Positions 1 through 6,717 of a stretch of 31,044 nt of DNA are shown piece by piece. The notes below the pieces were generated by a model, which saw only the letters and a program-made list of their open reading frames with translations, searched no databases and had not been told where the DNA came from. The position numbers were made by a program, and so were the translations under genes. This stretch comes from JBBDWJ01 sp040902925 (lineage in GTDB: Bacteria; Acidobacteriota; Terriglobia; Bryobacterales; UBA6623), in contig JBBDWJ010000160.1 of assembly GCA_040902925.1 (NCBI GenBank), forward strand, positions 1 through 31,044, in the 5' to 3' direction. Within the stretch, counting starts at the first letter, position 1. Each line of letters begins with the position of its first letter.

Positions 1-10
1 GCTCGAAGCT

Positions 11-29
11 CACCGCCTGAAAGGCGGTG
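11..29. repeat. Short perfect stem-loop at window start
   Basis: An 8-base stem (caccgcct / aggcggtg) closes a 3-base loop (gaa). No T-run follows, so it does not look like an intrinsic terminator. Its context is cut off by the window edge; it may be the end of a dispersed palindromic repeat. Confidence 0.5.
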
Positions 30-206
30 GGTTTAGACCTGGTGATTGAACTAAATACTTTTCATATTGCGCTGTTTGTCGTGGTAGAGCGGGCCGAGTC
101 GAGTCACCAAAAGTGGCTGGGTTCGGCTCGCTTCTTTTTTGCTCCTGCCCGTCGCGAACCCGGCCCTGCTCACTGTGCTCTAATGGATTTCAGGCGGATA
201 ATCCCT

Positions 207-1055
207 ATGGCATCCACGGCATTCACGCGGCGTTCCTTTCTTGCGGCGGCTGGAGCGGCTACTTTGGCCCGCGTCTCCGCGCAACGCAAGCAAATCCCCG
301 TCGGACTCGAGCTTTATTCCGTGCGCGACGAATTAAAGCAGGATCTGATGGGCACCGTGCGCGCGGTGGCCGCCATGGGCTACCAGGATGTCGAATTCTA
401 TTCGCCCTATTACGAGTGGACCACCGCCTACGCCAAGGAAGTTCGCGCGCTTCTCGACGAACTGAAAATTCGCTGCTACTCGACTCACAATTCGGCGCGC
501 TCGTTCGAGCCCGAAGGTCTGGCTCACGCCATCGAGCTAAACCAGATCATCGGCAGCAAGATCCTCGTAATGGCATCCGCGGGACGCCGCGTCGAGACCA
601 TCGACGACTGGAAACGCGTCGCCGAAACGCTCAGCAAGGCGTCGGAGAAGCTGCGGCCGGCAGGCATGCGCTCCGGGTTCCACAATCACGCCGTCGAGTG
701 GAAGTCCATCGATGGCCAGCGGCCCATGGACGTGCTGGCGGCCAACACTCCCAAAGATTTCGTACTGCAACTCGACGTCGGAACCTGCCTGGAAGCAATG
801 CAAGACCCCGTCGCGTTTATCAAAGCCAACGCCGGGCGCGTGAATTCCTACCATCTCAAGGAGTGGTCGGCTAACCCGGCGGTGGGATACAAAGCGCTGC
901 TCGGAGAAGGCGAAGGCCCCTGGAAGGAAATCTTCGCGGCGGCGGAATCAGTCGGCGGCGCCGAGCACTACCTGATCGAGCAGGAAGGCAGCCGTTTTGC
1001 ACCGTTGGAAACGGCCAAACGGTGTCTCGAAACTTATCGCAAGATGCGCGGTTAG
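207..1055 (+). CDS. Tat-exported sugar phosphate isomerase/epimerase-like TIM-barrel protein
   Basis: The 282-residue product belongs to the xylose-isomerase-like TIM-barrel family (AP_endonuc_2 fold), whose members interconvert sugars or inositol derivatives with a divalent metal. The N-terminus has a Tat signal, with twin arginines in TRRSFLAAAG at residues 7-16, a short hydrophobic stretch and a likely cut after VSA. The body starts with the family-typical GLELYSVRDEL. Likely metal-site residues lie in STHN, HNHAVEW, LDVGTC and IEQEGS. Start ATG 207 was chosen because the Tat motif follows at once and a weak AGGCGG lies upstream; ATG 183 in the same frame is possible. The substrate cannot be read from sequence. 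It converges on the emfourin gene 25 bases downstream. A second Tat-exported member of the superfamily lies at 13360-14475. Confidence 0.88.
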   Translation: MASTAFTRRSFLAAAGAATLARVSAQRKQIPVGLELYSVRDELKQDLMGTVRAVAAMGYQDVEFYSPYYEWTTAYAKEVRALLDELKIRCYSTHNSARSFEPEGLAHAIELNQIIGSKILVMASAGRRVETIDDWKRVAETLSKASEKLRPAGMRSGFHNHAVEWKSIDGQRPMDVLAANTPKDFVLQLDVGTCLEAMQDPVAFIKANAGRVNSYHLKEWSANPAVGYKALLGEGEGPWKEIFAAAESVGGAEHYLIEQEGSRFAPLETAKRCLETYRKMRG

Positions 1056-1080
1056 CGGTGGAGAAACCAGGCCCGGCGAT

Positions 1081-1386
1081 CTACTTCCCGGCGGCGTTGC
1101 GGTCAAGCCACTCCAGCAAAGCAGCGAACGGCCGAGACATCGTCGTATCGGAAGCGCGGAGCGTGGTGGTCTCGCCGCTGTCATCCTGAAGCGTAATCGT
1201 GTAGCTCATAGCGTCGCGGGCGCGACCCGGCCCCGCCTCCGCAGCTTGCAGTTCCGCCTTCGCCGCGGCCACCAGCGGCGCCAACTCCGCCGCCTTGTTT
1301 TCGGGAAGTGCAGACGAATCGACGGTCACCGGCGGCCGGCGGATTGCAGCCGCCAGGCCGCCGTGTTTGGCTAGATTCACCTTCAT
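1081..1386 (-). CDS. Emfourin-like protein inhibitor of the adjacent M4 protease
   Basis: A 101-residue soluble protein with no signal peptide. Emfourins are small proteins encoded next to protealysin-like M4 metalloproteases and inhibit their cognate enzyme. Family-like features are the N-terminal MKVNLAKHGGLAA, the PPVTVDSSALP segment that resembles the emfourin core, and the C-terminal SYTITLQDDSG followed by the short helix FAALLEWLDR. It lies 64 bases downstream of the protealysin-like gene on the same strand, the expected order for the pair. The Shine-Dalgarno is weak, so translation may depend on the upstream gene. The call rests on pattern plus neighbourhood; without the neighbour it would be a hypothetical protein. 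Confidence 0.75.
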   Translation of the reverse strand: MKVNLAKHGGLAAAIRRPPVTVDSSALPENKAAELAPLVAAAKAELQAAEAGPGRARDAMSYTITLQDDSGETTTLRASDTTMSRPFAALLEWLDRNAAGK

Positions 1387-1450
1387 CTCAGGAAATCCGC
1401 TCGCAAGCTCATGCTCGGCTCCGCGGAGCTGATTGTCGGCTCCAAAGATA

Positions 1451-2668
1451 TTATTTCTCTTTGAGAGCCTTGACGTCTCGCGACAGAGTCTTGACCTGTA
1501 CGGTTAAAGACTCAATCTGTTTACTCAGGGCGGTCAGCGAATCGCCGTATTCGGCAGGCGCTGCGCGGCCCTCATCGGTTTCGCGCGCCCGGCCGGGCCG
1601 CCGCGTGCGTCCGCCCGTGGGAACACCTGCCAGGCGGATGCCCACCTCGCGCCAAGCCTCCGCGACCGCGCGCTGTTCATCACAGCCAAACAACTGGCCG
1701 GCTTTCGCGTAAGTGGACTCGGCGAACTCCTGAAATTGGGTGGTCTCGTGAGACGCCAGCAGCGCCTCGTGCCAGATATGTCCGGGCGCGTCCCAAGCGT
1801 TGCCGCCAATCGTCATGGCAGTCAGATAGAAGGCTTTGTTGGGGATACCAGAGTTGATGTGTACCCCGCCCCAGTCTCCCTCATCGGTGTCGGGAAGCAT
1901 GGCGAACCGATCCATATGATCCGGCTGCGGATCTTTGCCGAAGAATTCGTTGTCGAAGGCTTTTCCCGGTTCTTTCATCGACCGCAGCGCGTCGGCGTCG
2001 ATACCCGGAGTAAAGATGTCGGGCCCGATCAGCCAATCGGCTTGCTCGGCCGTCTGTCCCAGCGTCCATTGCTTGACCAGAGAGCCAAACACGTCGGACA
2101 TCGACTCGTTGAGAGCACCGGGCTGCTTGTGGTACTCGAGGTTGGCGGTGAATTCCGTCACGCCATGCGCCAGTTCGTGCGCAATCACATCGAGGGACTT
2201 GGTGAAGTCGGTGAAGACCACGCCGTCGCCATCGCCGAACACCATTTCCTGGCCGTTCCAGAAAGCGTTGTTGAATCTGTTGGCAAAGTGGACGTAGCCA
2301 TCCAGCCGCATACCCCGGCCGTCGATTGAGTTGCGGTCAAACACATCCTTATAGAACTGTCGCGTGGCGCCCAGGCCGTTGAAGGCCAGATTGACCGATT
2401 CATCGGCCGAGGCGGGGCCGTCCTCGGTACGAGCCACGACGGCGACCGGAAGCGAAGTGCCATTTTGGCAGTCGAAGACGGTGCGCCGGCTGGCGCCGCT
2501 CGGGGCCGCAAAAGTGGCCGCCCGCACGGCTCTCTCGCCGCGAAGCCGGGCTGTCATCAGCAGGCTGTTCAACGCGCTTTCGCGGACATCCCGATCTCGG
2601 TTCTCCAACAATTTCTTGAGGATATGAGGGGGTGTGATGCAATTCAGGCAATGGCAGCTACGTGTCAT
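1451..2668 (-). CDS. Protealysin-like M4 family zinc metalloprotease
   Basis: A 405-residue thermolysin-family (M4) endopeptidase. Zinc ligands are visible as HELAH at residues 164-168 and E188 in NESMSD; H270 in GGVHINSG is the expected catalytic histidine. The N-terminus CHCLNCITPPHILKKL carries the short protealysin-type propeptide with the PPxxL motif, instead of the long FTP/PepSY prodomain of secreted thermolysins. There is no signal peptide, also as in protealysins, which are often kept inside cells by emfourin. After the M4 domain (to about residue 346) a roughly 60-residue tail begins with a basic stretch and ends in a predicted coiled coil (LTALSKQIESLTVQVKTLSRDVKAL); this tail is unusual. 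The start is supported by a strong Shine-Dalgarno at 2678-2684. Confidence 0.93.
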   Translation of the reverse strand: MTRSCHCLNCITPPHILKKLLENRDRDVRESALNSLLMTARLRGERAVRAATFAAPSGASRRTVFDCQNGTSLPVAVVARTEDGPASADESVNLAFNGLGATRQFYKDVFDRNSIDGRGMRLDGYVHFANRFNNAFWNGQEMVFGDGDGVVFTDFTKSLDVIAHELAHGVTEFTANLEYHKQPGALNESMSDVFGSLVKQWTLGQTAEQADWLIGPDIFTPGIDADALRSMKEPGKAFDNEFFGKDPQPDHMDRFAMLPDTDEGDWGGVHINSGIPNKAFYLTAMTIGGNAWDAPGHIWHEALLASHETTQFQEFAESTYAKAGQLFGCDEQRAVAEAWREVGIRLAGVPTGGRTRRPGRARETDEGRAAPAEYGDSLTALSKQIESLTVQVKTLSRDVKALKEK

Positions 2669-2677
2669 ACGCTGGAT

Positions 2678-2684
2678 ACCTCCC
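2678..2684 (-). promoter_or_regulatory. Shine-Dalgarno of the protealysin-like gene
   Basis: On the minus strand GGGAGGT lies 9 bases upstream of the ATG at 2668. It is one of the strongest ribosome binding sites in the window and fixes the start. Confidence 0.8.
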
Positions 2685-2798
2685 GATCAGATGATTGCTA
2701 TTGGATGTAGCGTATTCCGGCAGGGCTTTGGGGACACGAATAAATGGCAGGCGGGTTTAAGGCGCGGGGAAAATCAAGCGCGGCGGGACAGTCTGTAT

Positions 2799-2838
2799 CT
2801 GGCCGCATATGTCTGGCCGCATATGTCGTGGCATATGC
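2799..2838. repeat. Tandem 14-mer and partial palindrome between mlaD and the protease gene
   Basis: CTGGCCGCATATGT occurs twice in direct succession (2799-2812 and 2813-2826). The second copy then forms an inverted repeat GCATATG / CATATGC spanning 2819-2838. The remaining sequence between the protease start and the mlaD end shows no gene. The structure lies just 3' of mlaD and may affect its mRNA end, but there is no T-run. Confidence 0.6.
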
Positions 2839-2853
2839 CTGGCCGCGCGACAG

Positions 2854-3831
2854 CTATCGCTGACCCGCCACCGGCACTTCACGTTCCGCCTTGGGCTTGA
2901 CGCGGATCAGGCTCCAGGGTCGTTGGCGCAGTTCGTCGGTCAACTGCTGCACGTTGTCGGAGGCGGAGCGGAAATTCTGAATCGTCTGGCTGATGTCTTC
3001 CTGATTCACCGCCACCAGCGCCCGGATATCCTGCAGCAGCACGCGCGCCTCGGTCAGCGTGCGCTCCAGTTCCGCCAGGTCGCGCTTGATGGGTTCTCGG
3101 GTCTCGTCCACTGTCTTGTTGGCGCTTTCCACCATCGTCTCGGCACGCGAGGCGACCCGCCGGAAATCTTCGGTCAGCATCTCGACCTTTTCCAGCGTTT
3201 CATTGAGCTGCGTGGTGATGCGGTCGAACTTCGGCCGCTGCTCTGCCACCATGGCGTTGGCGTTTGCCAGCAACGCTTCGACGCTTTTCTGATTCGTCTC
3301 GCCGGTCAGCTCCTCGACGTTTTCGAGCACCTTCTGAATGTCGTCCGACATCTTGGTGAACTCGGCGTTGAAGTTGGTCATCACCACGTTCGCCGTGTCC
3401 GCCACATCCGCCAGCTTTTTGGTGATGTCATTGATGGTGACAGTATCCAAGGAAGGAATCGTGGCGCCATCTTCGAGCAGCGGGGCATCCTTCGTGCCAG
3501 GCGTGATCTCGAGATAATTCTGACCCAGCGCGCTCAGCGAAGCCAACTGCGCCGCTGATTCGGCGTTCACCGGCACCTCATCGTTGATTTCCATGACGAC
3601 TTCGATCTTCGTCGGATCGTCGGCCCAAGGTTGAACCATGGTGATCACGCCAGCCTTCAGTCCCGCGAAACGCACGACATTGCCCGGCTCCAGGCCGCCC
3701 GCGAAACGAAAGTACGTCTTGTAGACGTGCCGATCGCCGCGCACTCGAACGTTTGCGACCGAGATGAACGTATAGATAAACAGGACGATCGACAAGATTA
3801 CGAAACTGCCGACTTTCGCCTCGGTACTCAT
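2854..3831 (-). CDS. mlaD: MCE-domain substrate-binding protein of a phospholipid transporter (MlaD-like)
   Basis: A 325-residue periplasmic, inner-membrane-anchored MCE protein, the lipid-binding part of an Mla-type ABC transporter. One N-terminal membrane helix (residues 7-26) is followed by the MCE domain (about 36-115), with the characteristic GLEPGNVVRFAGLKAGVI and ASLSALGQNYLEITPG segments. A long heptad-rich helical region (about 140-300) is typical of MCE proteins that build a tube or collar. The tail ends LRQRPWSLIRVKPK, a common ending in this group. The gene starts 18 bases after mlaF on the same strand, completing an E-F-D order. No mlaC-like periplasmic shuttle is seen. Confidence 0.92.
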   Translation of the reverse strand: MSTEAKVGSFVILSIVLFIYTFISVANVRVRGDRHVYKTYFRFAGGLEPGNVVRFAGLKAGVITMVQPWADDPTKIEVVMEINDEVPVNAESAAQLASLSALGQNYLEITPGTKDAPLLEDGATIPSLDTVTINDITKKLADVADTANVVMTNFNAEFTKMSDDIQKVLENVEELTGETNQKSVEALLANANAMVAEQRPKFDRITTQLNETLEKVEMLTEDFRRVASRAETMVESANKTVDETREPIKRDLAELERTLTEARVLLQDIRALVAVNQEDISQTIQNFRSASDNVQQLTDELRQRPWSLIRVKPKAEREVPVAGQR

Positions 3832-3849
3832 GACTTCTTCCTCAGCTTA

Positions 3850-4686
3850 TCATTTGCGGGTGAGCCGCTCTAGAAATGTCTTCTCGTCGCCCATCATGTC
3901 GTCGGCTTTGCGGTCCAGAAATTGACGGATACGCGGGTGTTCGCTGTTGCGGATCTCGTCCCGGGAGCCCACCGCGATCATTTTGCCCTTGTGCAAAAAG
4001 CACATCCGGTCCGCAATCAGAAAGGCGCTGGCCAACTCGTGCGTCACGATGACGATAGTCATCTTGAAGGCGTTCTTGAGGTGCAGAATCAGCTCGTCGA
4101 TGCCGGCGGCGATGATCGGGTCGAGGCCCGCCGACGGCTCGTCGAAGAACAGAATCTCTGGATCCATGGCCATCGCGCGGGCGACCGAGGCCCGTTTACG
4201 CATGCCGCCGGAAAGCTGCGACGGATATAGATCCTCAGCTTTCGCAAGCCCTACCTGGTCGAGCTTCATGCGCGTGATGAGCTGAATCGTGGATTCCGCG
4301 AGCTTGGTGTGCTCGCGCAAGGGCAGCGCCACGTTTTCGGCCAAGGTCAGCGAATTGAACATCGCCGCGCTTTGAAAGGAGACGCCCATGATGCGGCGAA
4401 TGTCGGTAAGCTCAGCCTCCGAGCGGGTCGTAACATCGACGCCCTTGATGATCACCCGCCCCGAGGTGGGTTTTTCGAGCGCCTCCATCTGGCGCAGCAA
4501 GGTGCTTTTTCCCGAGCCGCTGCCGCCCAGAATCACCATCGTTTCACCCGGGTAGACGTCGAGGTGAAGATGGTCGAGAATCATGTGCTCGCCATATTGC
4601 ACCACCACGTCTTGCACCGAGATCAACGGCTCGGAGCGGTCGGGCCGCGATCGGCTGACGGAAGTTGCTGGCGGCGAGTCACTCAT
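3850..4686 (-). CDS. mlaF: Phospholipid ABC transporter ATP-binding protein (MlaF-like)
   Basis: A 278-residue ABC ATPase that powers lipid transport through MlaE. Visible motifs are Walker A GGSGSGKST (about 54-62), Q-loop near SFQSAAMF, signature LSGGM (158-162) followed by RKR as in the MlaF group, Walker B ILFFDEPSAGLDP (178-190) and switch histidine in VTHEL (about 216). The ATG at 4686 was chosen because it overlaps the mlaE stop in an ATGA arrangement, indicating translational coupling; the open frame continues upstream inside mlaE but that part is not ABC-like. The C-terminus RIRQFLDRKADD is typical of the family. Confidence 0.94.
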   Translation of the reverse strand: MSDSPPATSVSRSRPDRSEPLISVQDVVVQYGEHMILDHLHLDVYPGETMVILGGSGSGKSTLLRQMEALEKPTSGRVIIKGVDVTTRSEAELTDIRRIMGVSFQSAAMFNSLTLAENVALPLREHTKLAESTIQLITRMKLDQVGLAKAEDLYPSQLSGGMRKRASVARAMAMDPEILFFDEPSAGLDPIIAAGIDELILHLKNAFKMTIVIVTHELASAFLIADRMCFLHKGKMIAVGSRDEIRNSEHPRIRQFLDRKADDMMGDEKTFLERLTRK

Positions 4687-5477
4687 GTCCAGAAGAAGTA
4701 GAAGAACCCCGTGAACAGCAGGTCGGCAATAATCACCAGGAAGATCGACTTGACGACGGCCGAGGTGGTCGCCGCGCCGACACCCTCGGGCCCGCCGGTA
4801 ACATGGAAGCCTTCGAAGCAACCGACGTGAACGATGATCGTGCCGAAAGCGATGCTTTTGATCAGGCCCGTTACGATGTCGCGCAAAAACAAGATCTCGA
4901 GTGTGGCCCGCAGATACATCCCCAAACTCATATCGAGCGTGTAGTAAGTAAAAATACCGCCGGCGACGATACCCGCGAAATCGGCCGCGATGGTGAGGCA
5001 AGGCATCATCACCAGCATCGCCAGGTATTTGGGCACCAGCAGGAATTCGAGCGGCGACAGCGCCATGGATCGCAGCGCGTCGATCTCTTCGGTGACGACC
5101 ATCGTTCCGATCTCAGCCGAGAACGACGAACCCGAGCGCCCGATCACGACGATCGCGGCCATCAGCGGACCCAGCTCGCGGGTCATGCTGACGCCGACCA
5201 GATTGATCGTGAGCGAGAGCGCGCCGAACTTGCGCAACTCGGCGCCGCCCTGCAGCGCCATCACCAGGCCGGTGCACGCGGCGATCAGCGTCACCACCGG
5301 CAGGCCCTGCACGCCGACGATCAGCATCTGCTTGATGGTGGTGTTCCAGCGGGCGCGGTTGCCACTGAACGGATTCGCCTTGCGAACCAGCAACAGGGTC
5401 TTCCAAAACTGAATGGCGAGTGCGCCGACGTACTCGACCCATTCCAGTGTGGTGCGGCCGACGGCTTCGAGAATCAT
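4683..5477 (-). CDS. mlaE: Phospholipid ABC transporter permease (MlaE-like)
   Basis: A 264-residue inner-membrane permease of the MlaE family. It has an N-terminal amphipathic helix, then about five membrane segments. The family hallmark region VGVSMTRELGPLMAAIVVIGRSGS (residues about 93-116) and the cytoplasmic EIDALRSMALSPLEFLLVPKYLA are present; the latter is the coupling region that contacts MlaF. The C-terminus ends in an aromatic-rich helix. It overlaps mlaF by 4 bases and lies 106 bases downstream of the STAS gene, so the lipid transporter probably shares a transcript with the STAS/ATPase pair. Confidence 0.94.
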   Translation of the reverse strand: MILEAVGRTTLEWVEYVGALAIQFWKTLLLVRKANPFSGNRARWNTTIKQMLIVGVQGLPVVTLIAACTGLVMALQGGAELRKFGALSLTINLVGVSMTRELGPLMAAIVVIGRSGSSFSAEIGTMVVTEEIDALRSMALSPLEFLLVPKYLAMLVMMPCLTIAADFAGIVAGGIFTYYTLDMSLGMYLRATLEILFLRDIVTGLIKSIAFGTIIVHVGCFEGFHVTGGPEGVGAATTSAVVKSIFLVIIADLLFTGFFYFFWT

Positions 5478-5570
5478 AGAGGGTGTTCGAAAGTGGCTGA
5501 ACCAAAAAAACCCAGCGCTGCTCGCGGATGGGCTTGGATTTCCGCCCGCCCGGCCAGCGGCGGCAAGCCG

Positions 5571-5588
5571 CGCAGGGACGCCCCTACG
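5571..5588. repeat. Short dispersed palindromic motif after the STAS gene
   Basis: cgcagggacgcccctacg overlaps the end of the STAS gene in the STAS-mlaE spacer. It shares the CGTAGGGGCG core (opposite strand) with the palindromes at 22097-22124 and 26289-26316, so it is probably a related dispersed repeat. Confidence 0.45.
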
Positions 5589-5913
5589 CCGTGGCCTCTT
5601 CTTCCGTCTTGGCGATCTCGAAAACGCTGAGCAGCCGGGTCAACTCGAGCACGTGCCGCGGACCCTCGTTCAGCCCCATCAGCACGAACCGCCCCTTGTG
5701 CTTGCGCGCTTCCTGTAAACCCTCGACGAGGCTGGCGATCCCGGAGCTGTCAATGTACTCAACGGCCTTCAGGTTGACGACGACTTTTTCCTGGCTGCGG
5801 TTCTGAAACAGGTCGAGGATGGTCTCGCGCAACTGCGGCGACGAATACAGATCCACGTCGCCCGAGACATAGATGACCGACGAGGAGCCGTCCCGTTTTA
5901 CGTTGATTTCCAT
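5584..5913 (-). CDS. STAS-domain anti-sigma factor antagonist (SpoIIAA/RsbV-like), possible MlaB
   Basis: A 109-residue single STAS domain. The phosphorylation loop EYIDSSGIASL places D55-S56-S57-G58 where SpoIIAA/RsbV proteins are phosphorylated, S56 being the expected site. It begins 14 bases after an RsbW-like ATPase gene, the usual partner-switch pair in which the unphosphorylated STAS protein sequesters the kinase and frees a sigma factor. It is also immediately upstream of mlaE-mlaF-mlaD, and the E. coli Mla complex contains a STAS subunit (MlaB) that binds MlaF. The intact serine loop favours the partner-switch role; a role in the transporter cannot be excluded. Confidence 0.88.
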   Translation of the reverse strand: MEINVKRDGSSSVIYVSGDVDLYSSPQLRETILDLFQNRSQEKVVVNLKAVEYIDSSGIASLVEGLQEARKHKGRFVLMGLNEGPRHVLELTRLLSVFEIAKTEEEATA

Positions 5914-5927
5914 GATCGTCCAACGCC

Positions 5928-6341
5928 TTAAGCGTGCGTCTTGAGCAGCTTCCTCATCCGCACGCAGTTAACGTCTCCTGCGCGGTGGTATTCGACTTCG
6001 TCCATCAGCGCGCGCATCAGGTAGACGCCGCGTCCGCCGACGCGAATTTCTTCGGGCGGGCGCATCGGCTTGGCGTGGGGGTCGTAAGCCTCGCCGCGGT
6101 CCCGGATCTCGACCTCGAAGCTATCATCGTGGTCGCGGCAAACCAGGGTCAACTTGTTGTCAGGGTTCCCCTTGTAGGAGTGTTTGATGACGTTGCTGAC
6201 GGCCTCGCCAACCGCCAGGGCAATGTCATGGCGCTCCTTGGGGTCGCAGCCCATCTCGGCAACAAACTCTTGAACAACCGTTCGAACCATCCGCAACCAG
6301 CGGGGGTGGCTAGGCACCACGATCTCGACCTCGCTCGTCAT
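5928..6341 (-). CDS. RsbW/SpoIIAB-like anti-sigma factor serine kinase (HATPase_c)
   Basis: A 137-residue GHKL ATPase domain. The N-box is GEAVSNVIKH (residues 45-54), the G1 box IRDRGEAYDP (79-88), and the G2-like glycine segment VGGRGVYLMRALMDEV (101-116). These match RsbW-type kinases that phosphorylate STAS partners and bind sigma factors. The gene is followed after 14 bases by the STAS gene. The chosen start is ATG 6341; a TTG at 6356 would add five residues, and the nearby AGAGG is awkwardly spaced for either. A -10 element (6389-6394) fits a short leader. No sigma factor gene is adjacent, so the target is unknown. Confidence 0.88.
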   Translation of the reverse strand: MTSEVEIVVPSHPRWLRMVRTVVQEFVAEMGCDPKERHDIALAVGEAVSNVIKHSYKGNPDNKLTLVCRDHDDSFEVEIRDRGEAYDPHAKPMRPPEEIRVGGRGVYLMRALMDEVEYHRAGDVNCVRMRKLLKTHA

Positions 6342-6388
6342 CGACGCGATTGGCAACCCCTCTGGCCAGGATGGGTATTCAAGGCGGC

Positions 6389-6394
6389 ATTATA
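6389..6394 (-). promoter_or_regulatory. Candidate sigma-70 -10 box upstream of the kinase-STAS-mla operon
   Basis: On the minus strand a perfect TATAAT lies about 48 bases upstream of the kinase ATG at 6341, giving a leader of roughly 40 bases. No good TTGACA is seen at 17 bases, so the -35 is weak or an activator is used. Confidence 0.4.
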
Positions 6395-6717
6395 ACATGG
6401 CTAAGTTGTTGTTTTTCGACAGGCTGCGGGCTGAAACCAGATTCACCCGCGGCTCGGAGGCACTCTCTCCTCCAACTCCCCACGAATGGTCGGGCTCGCA
6501 GGCCGGCGACGATCAGGACTTCCGCGGAACGGCGTCGCGGCCGGGCTTCCACCCTTTCACCCGGTTTCGCATTACCATCTAGGAAGCCGCCTATTCGATT
6601 CCTGCCAACCGGCTTCATCCTCCCCGATCCCGATGCGAATCCACGCCGCACCACCCCCAGGAGTTCTTGTACCCGCGCCGCCGCCTGCGCCGGCTTGTTT
6701 CGGCCAGGAGCCTCAAC
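6395..6717. other. Divergent intergenic region between the kinase operon and the permease
   Basis: No convincing gene is present; short open frames here lack family resemblance. The plus-strand end holds two AGGAG motifs (6659-6663 and 6706-6710); the second is well spaced (7 bases) from GTG 6718 and sets the permease start. Confidence 0.5.

Noticed and set aside
6397..6582. Small plus-strand ORF upstream of the permease
   Set aside because: No Shine-Dalgarno, no family resemblance, and it crosses the predicted promoter of the divergent operon.
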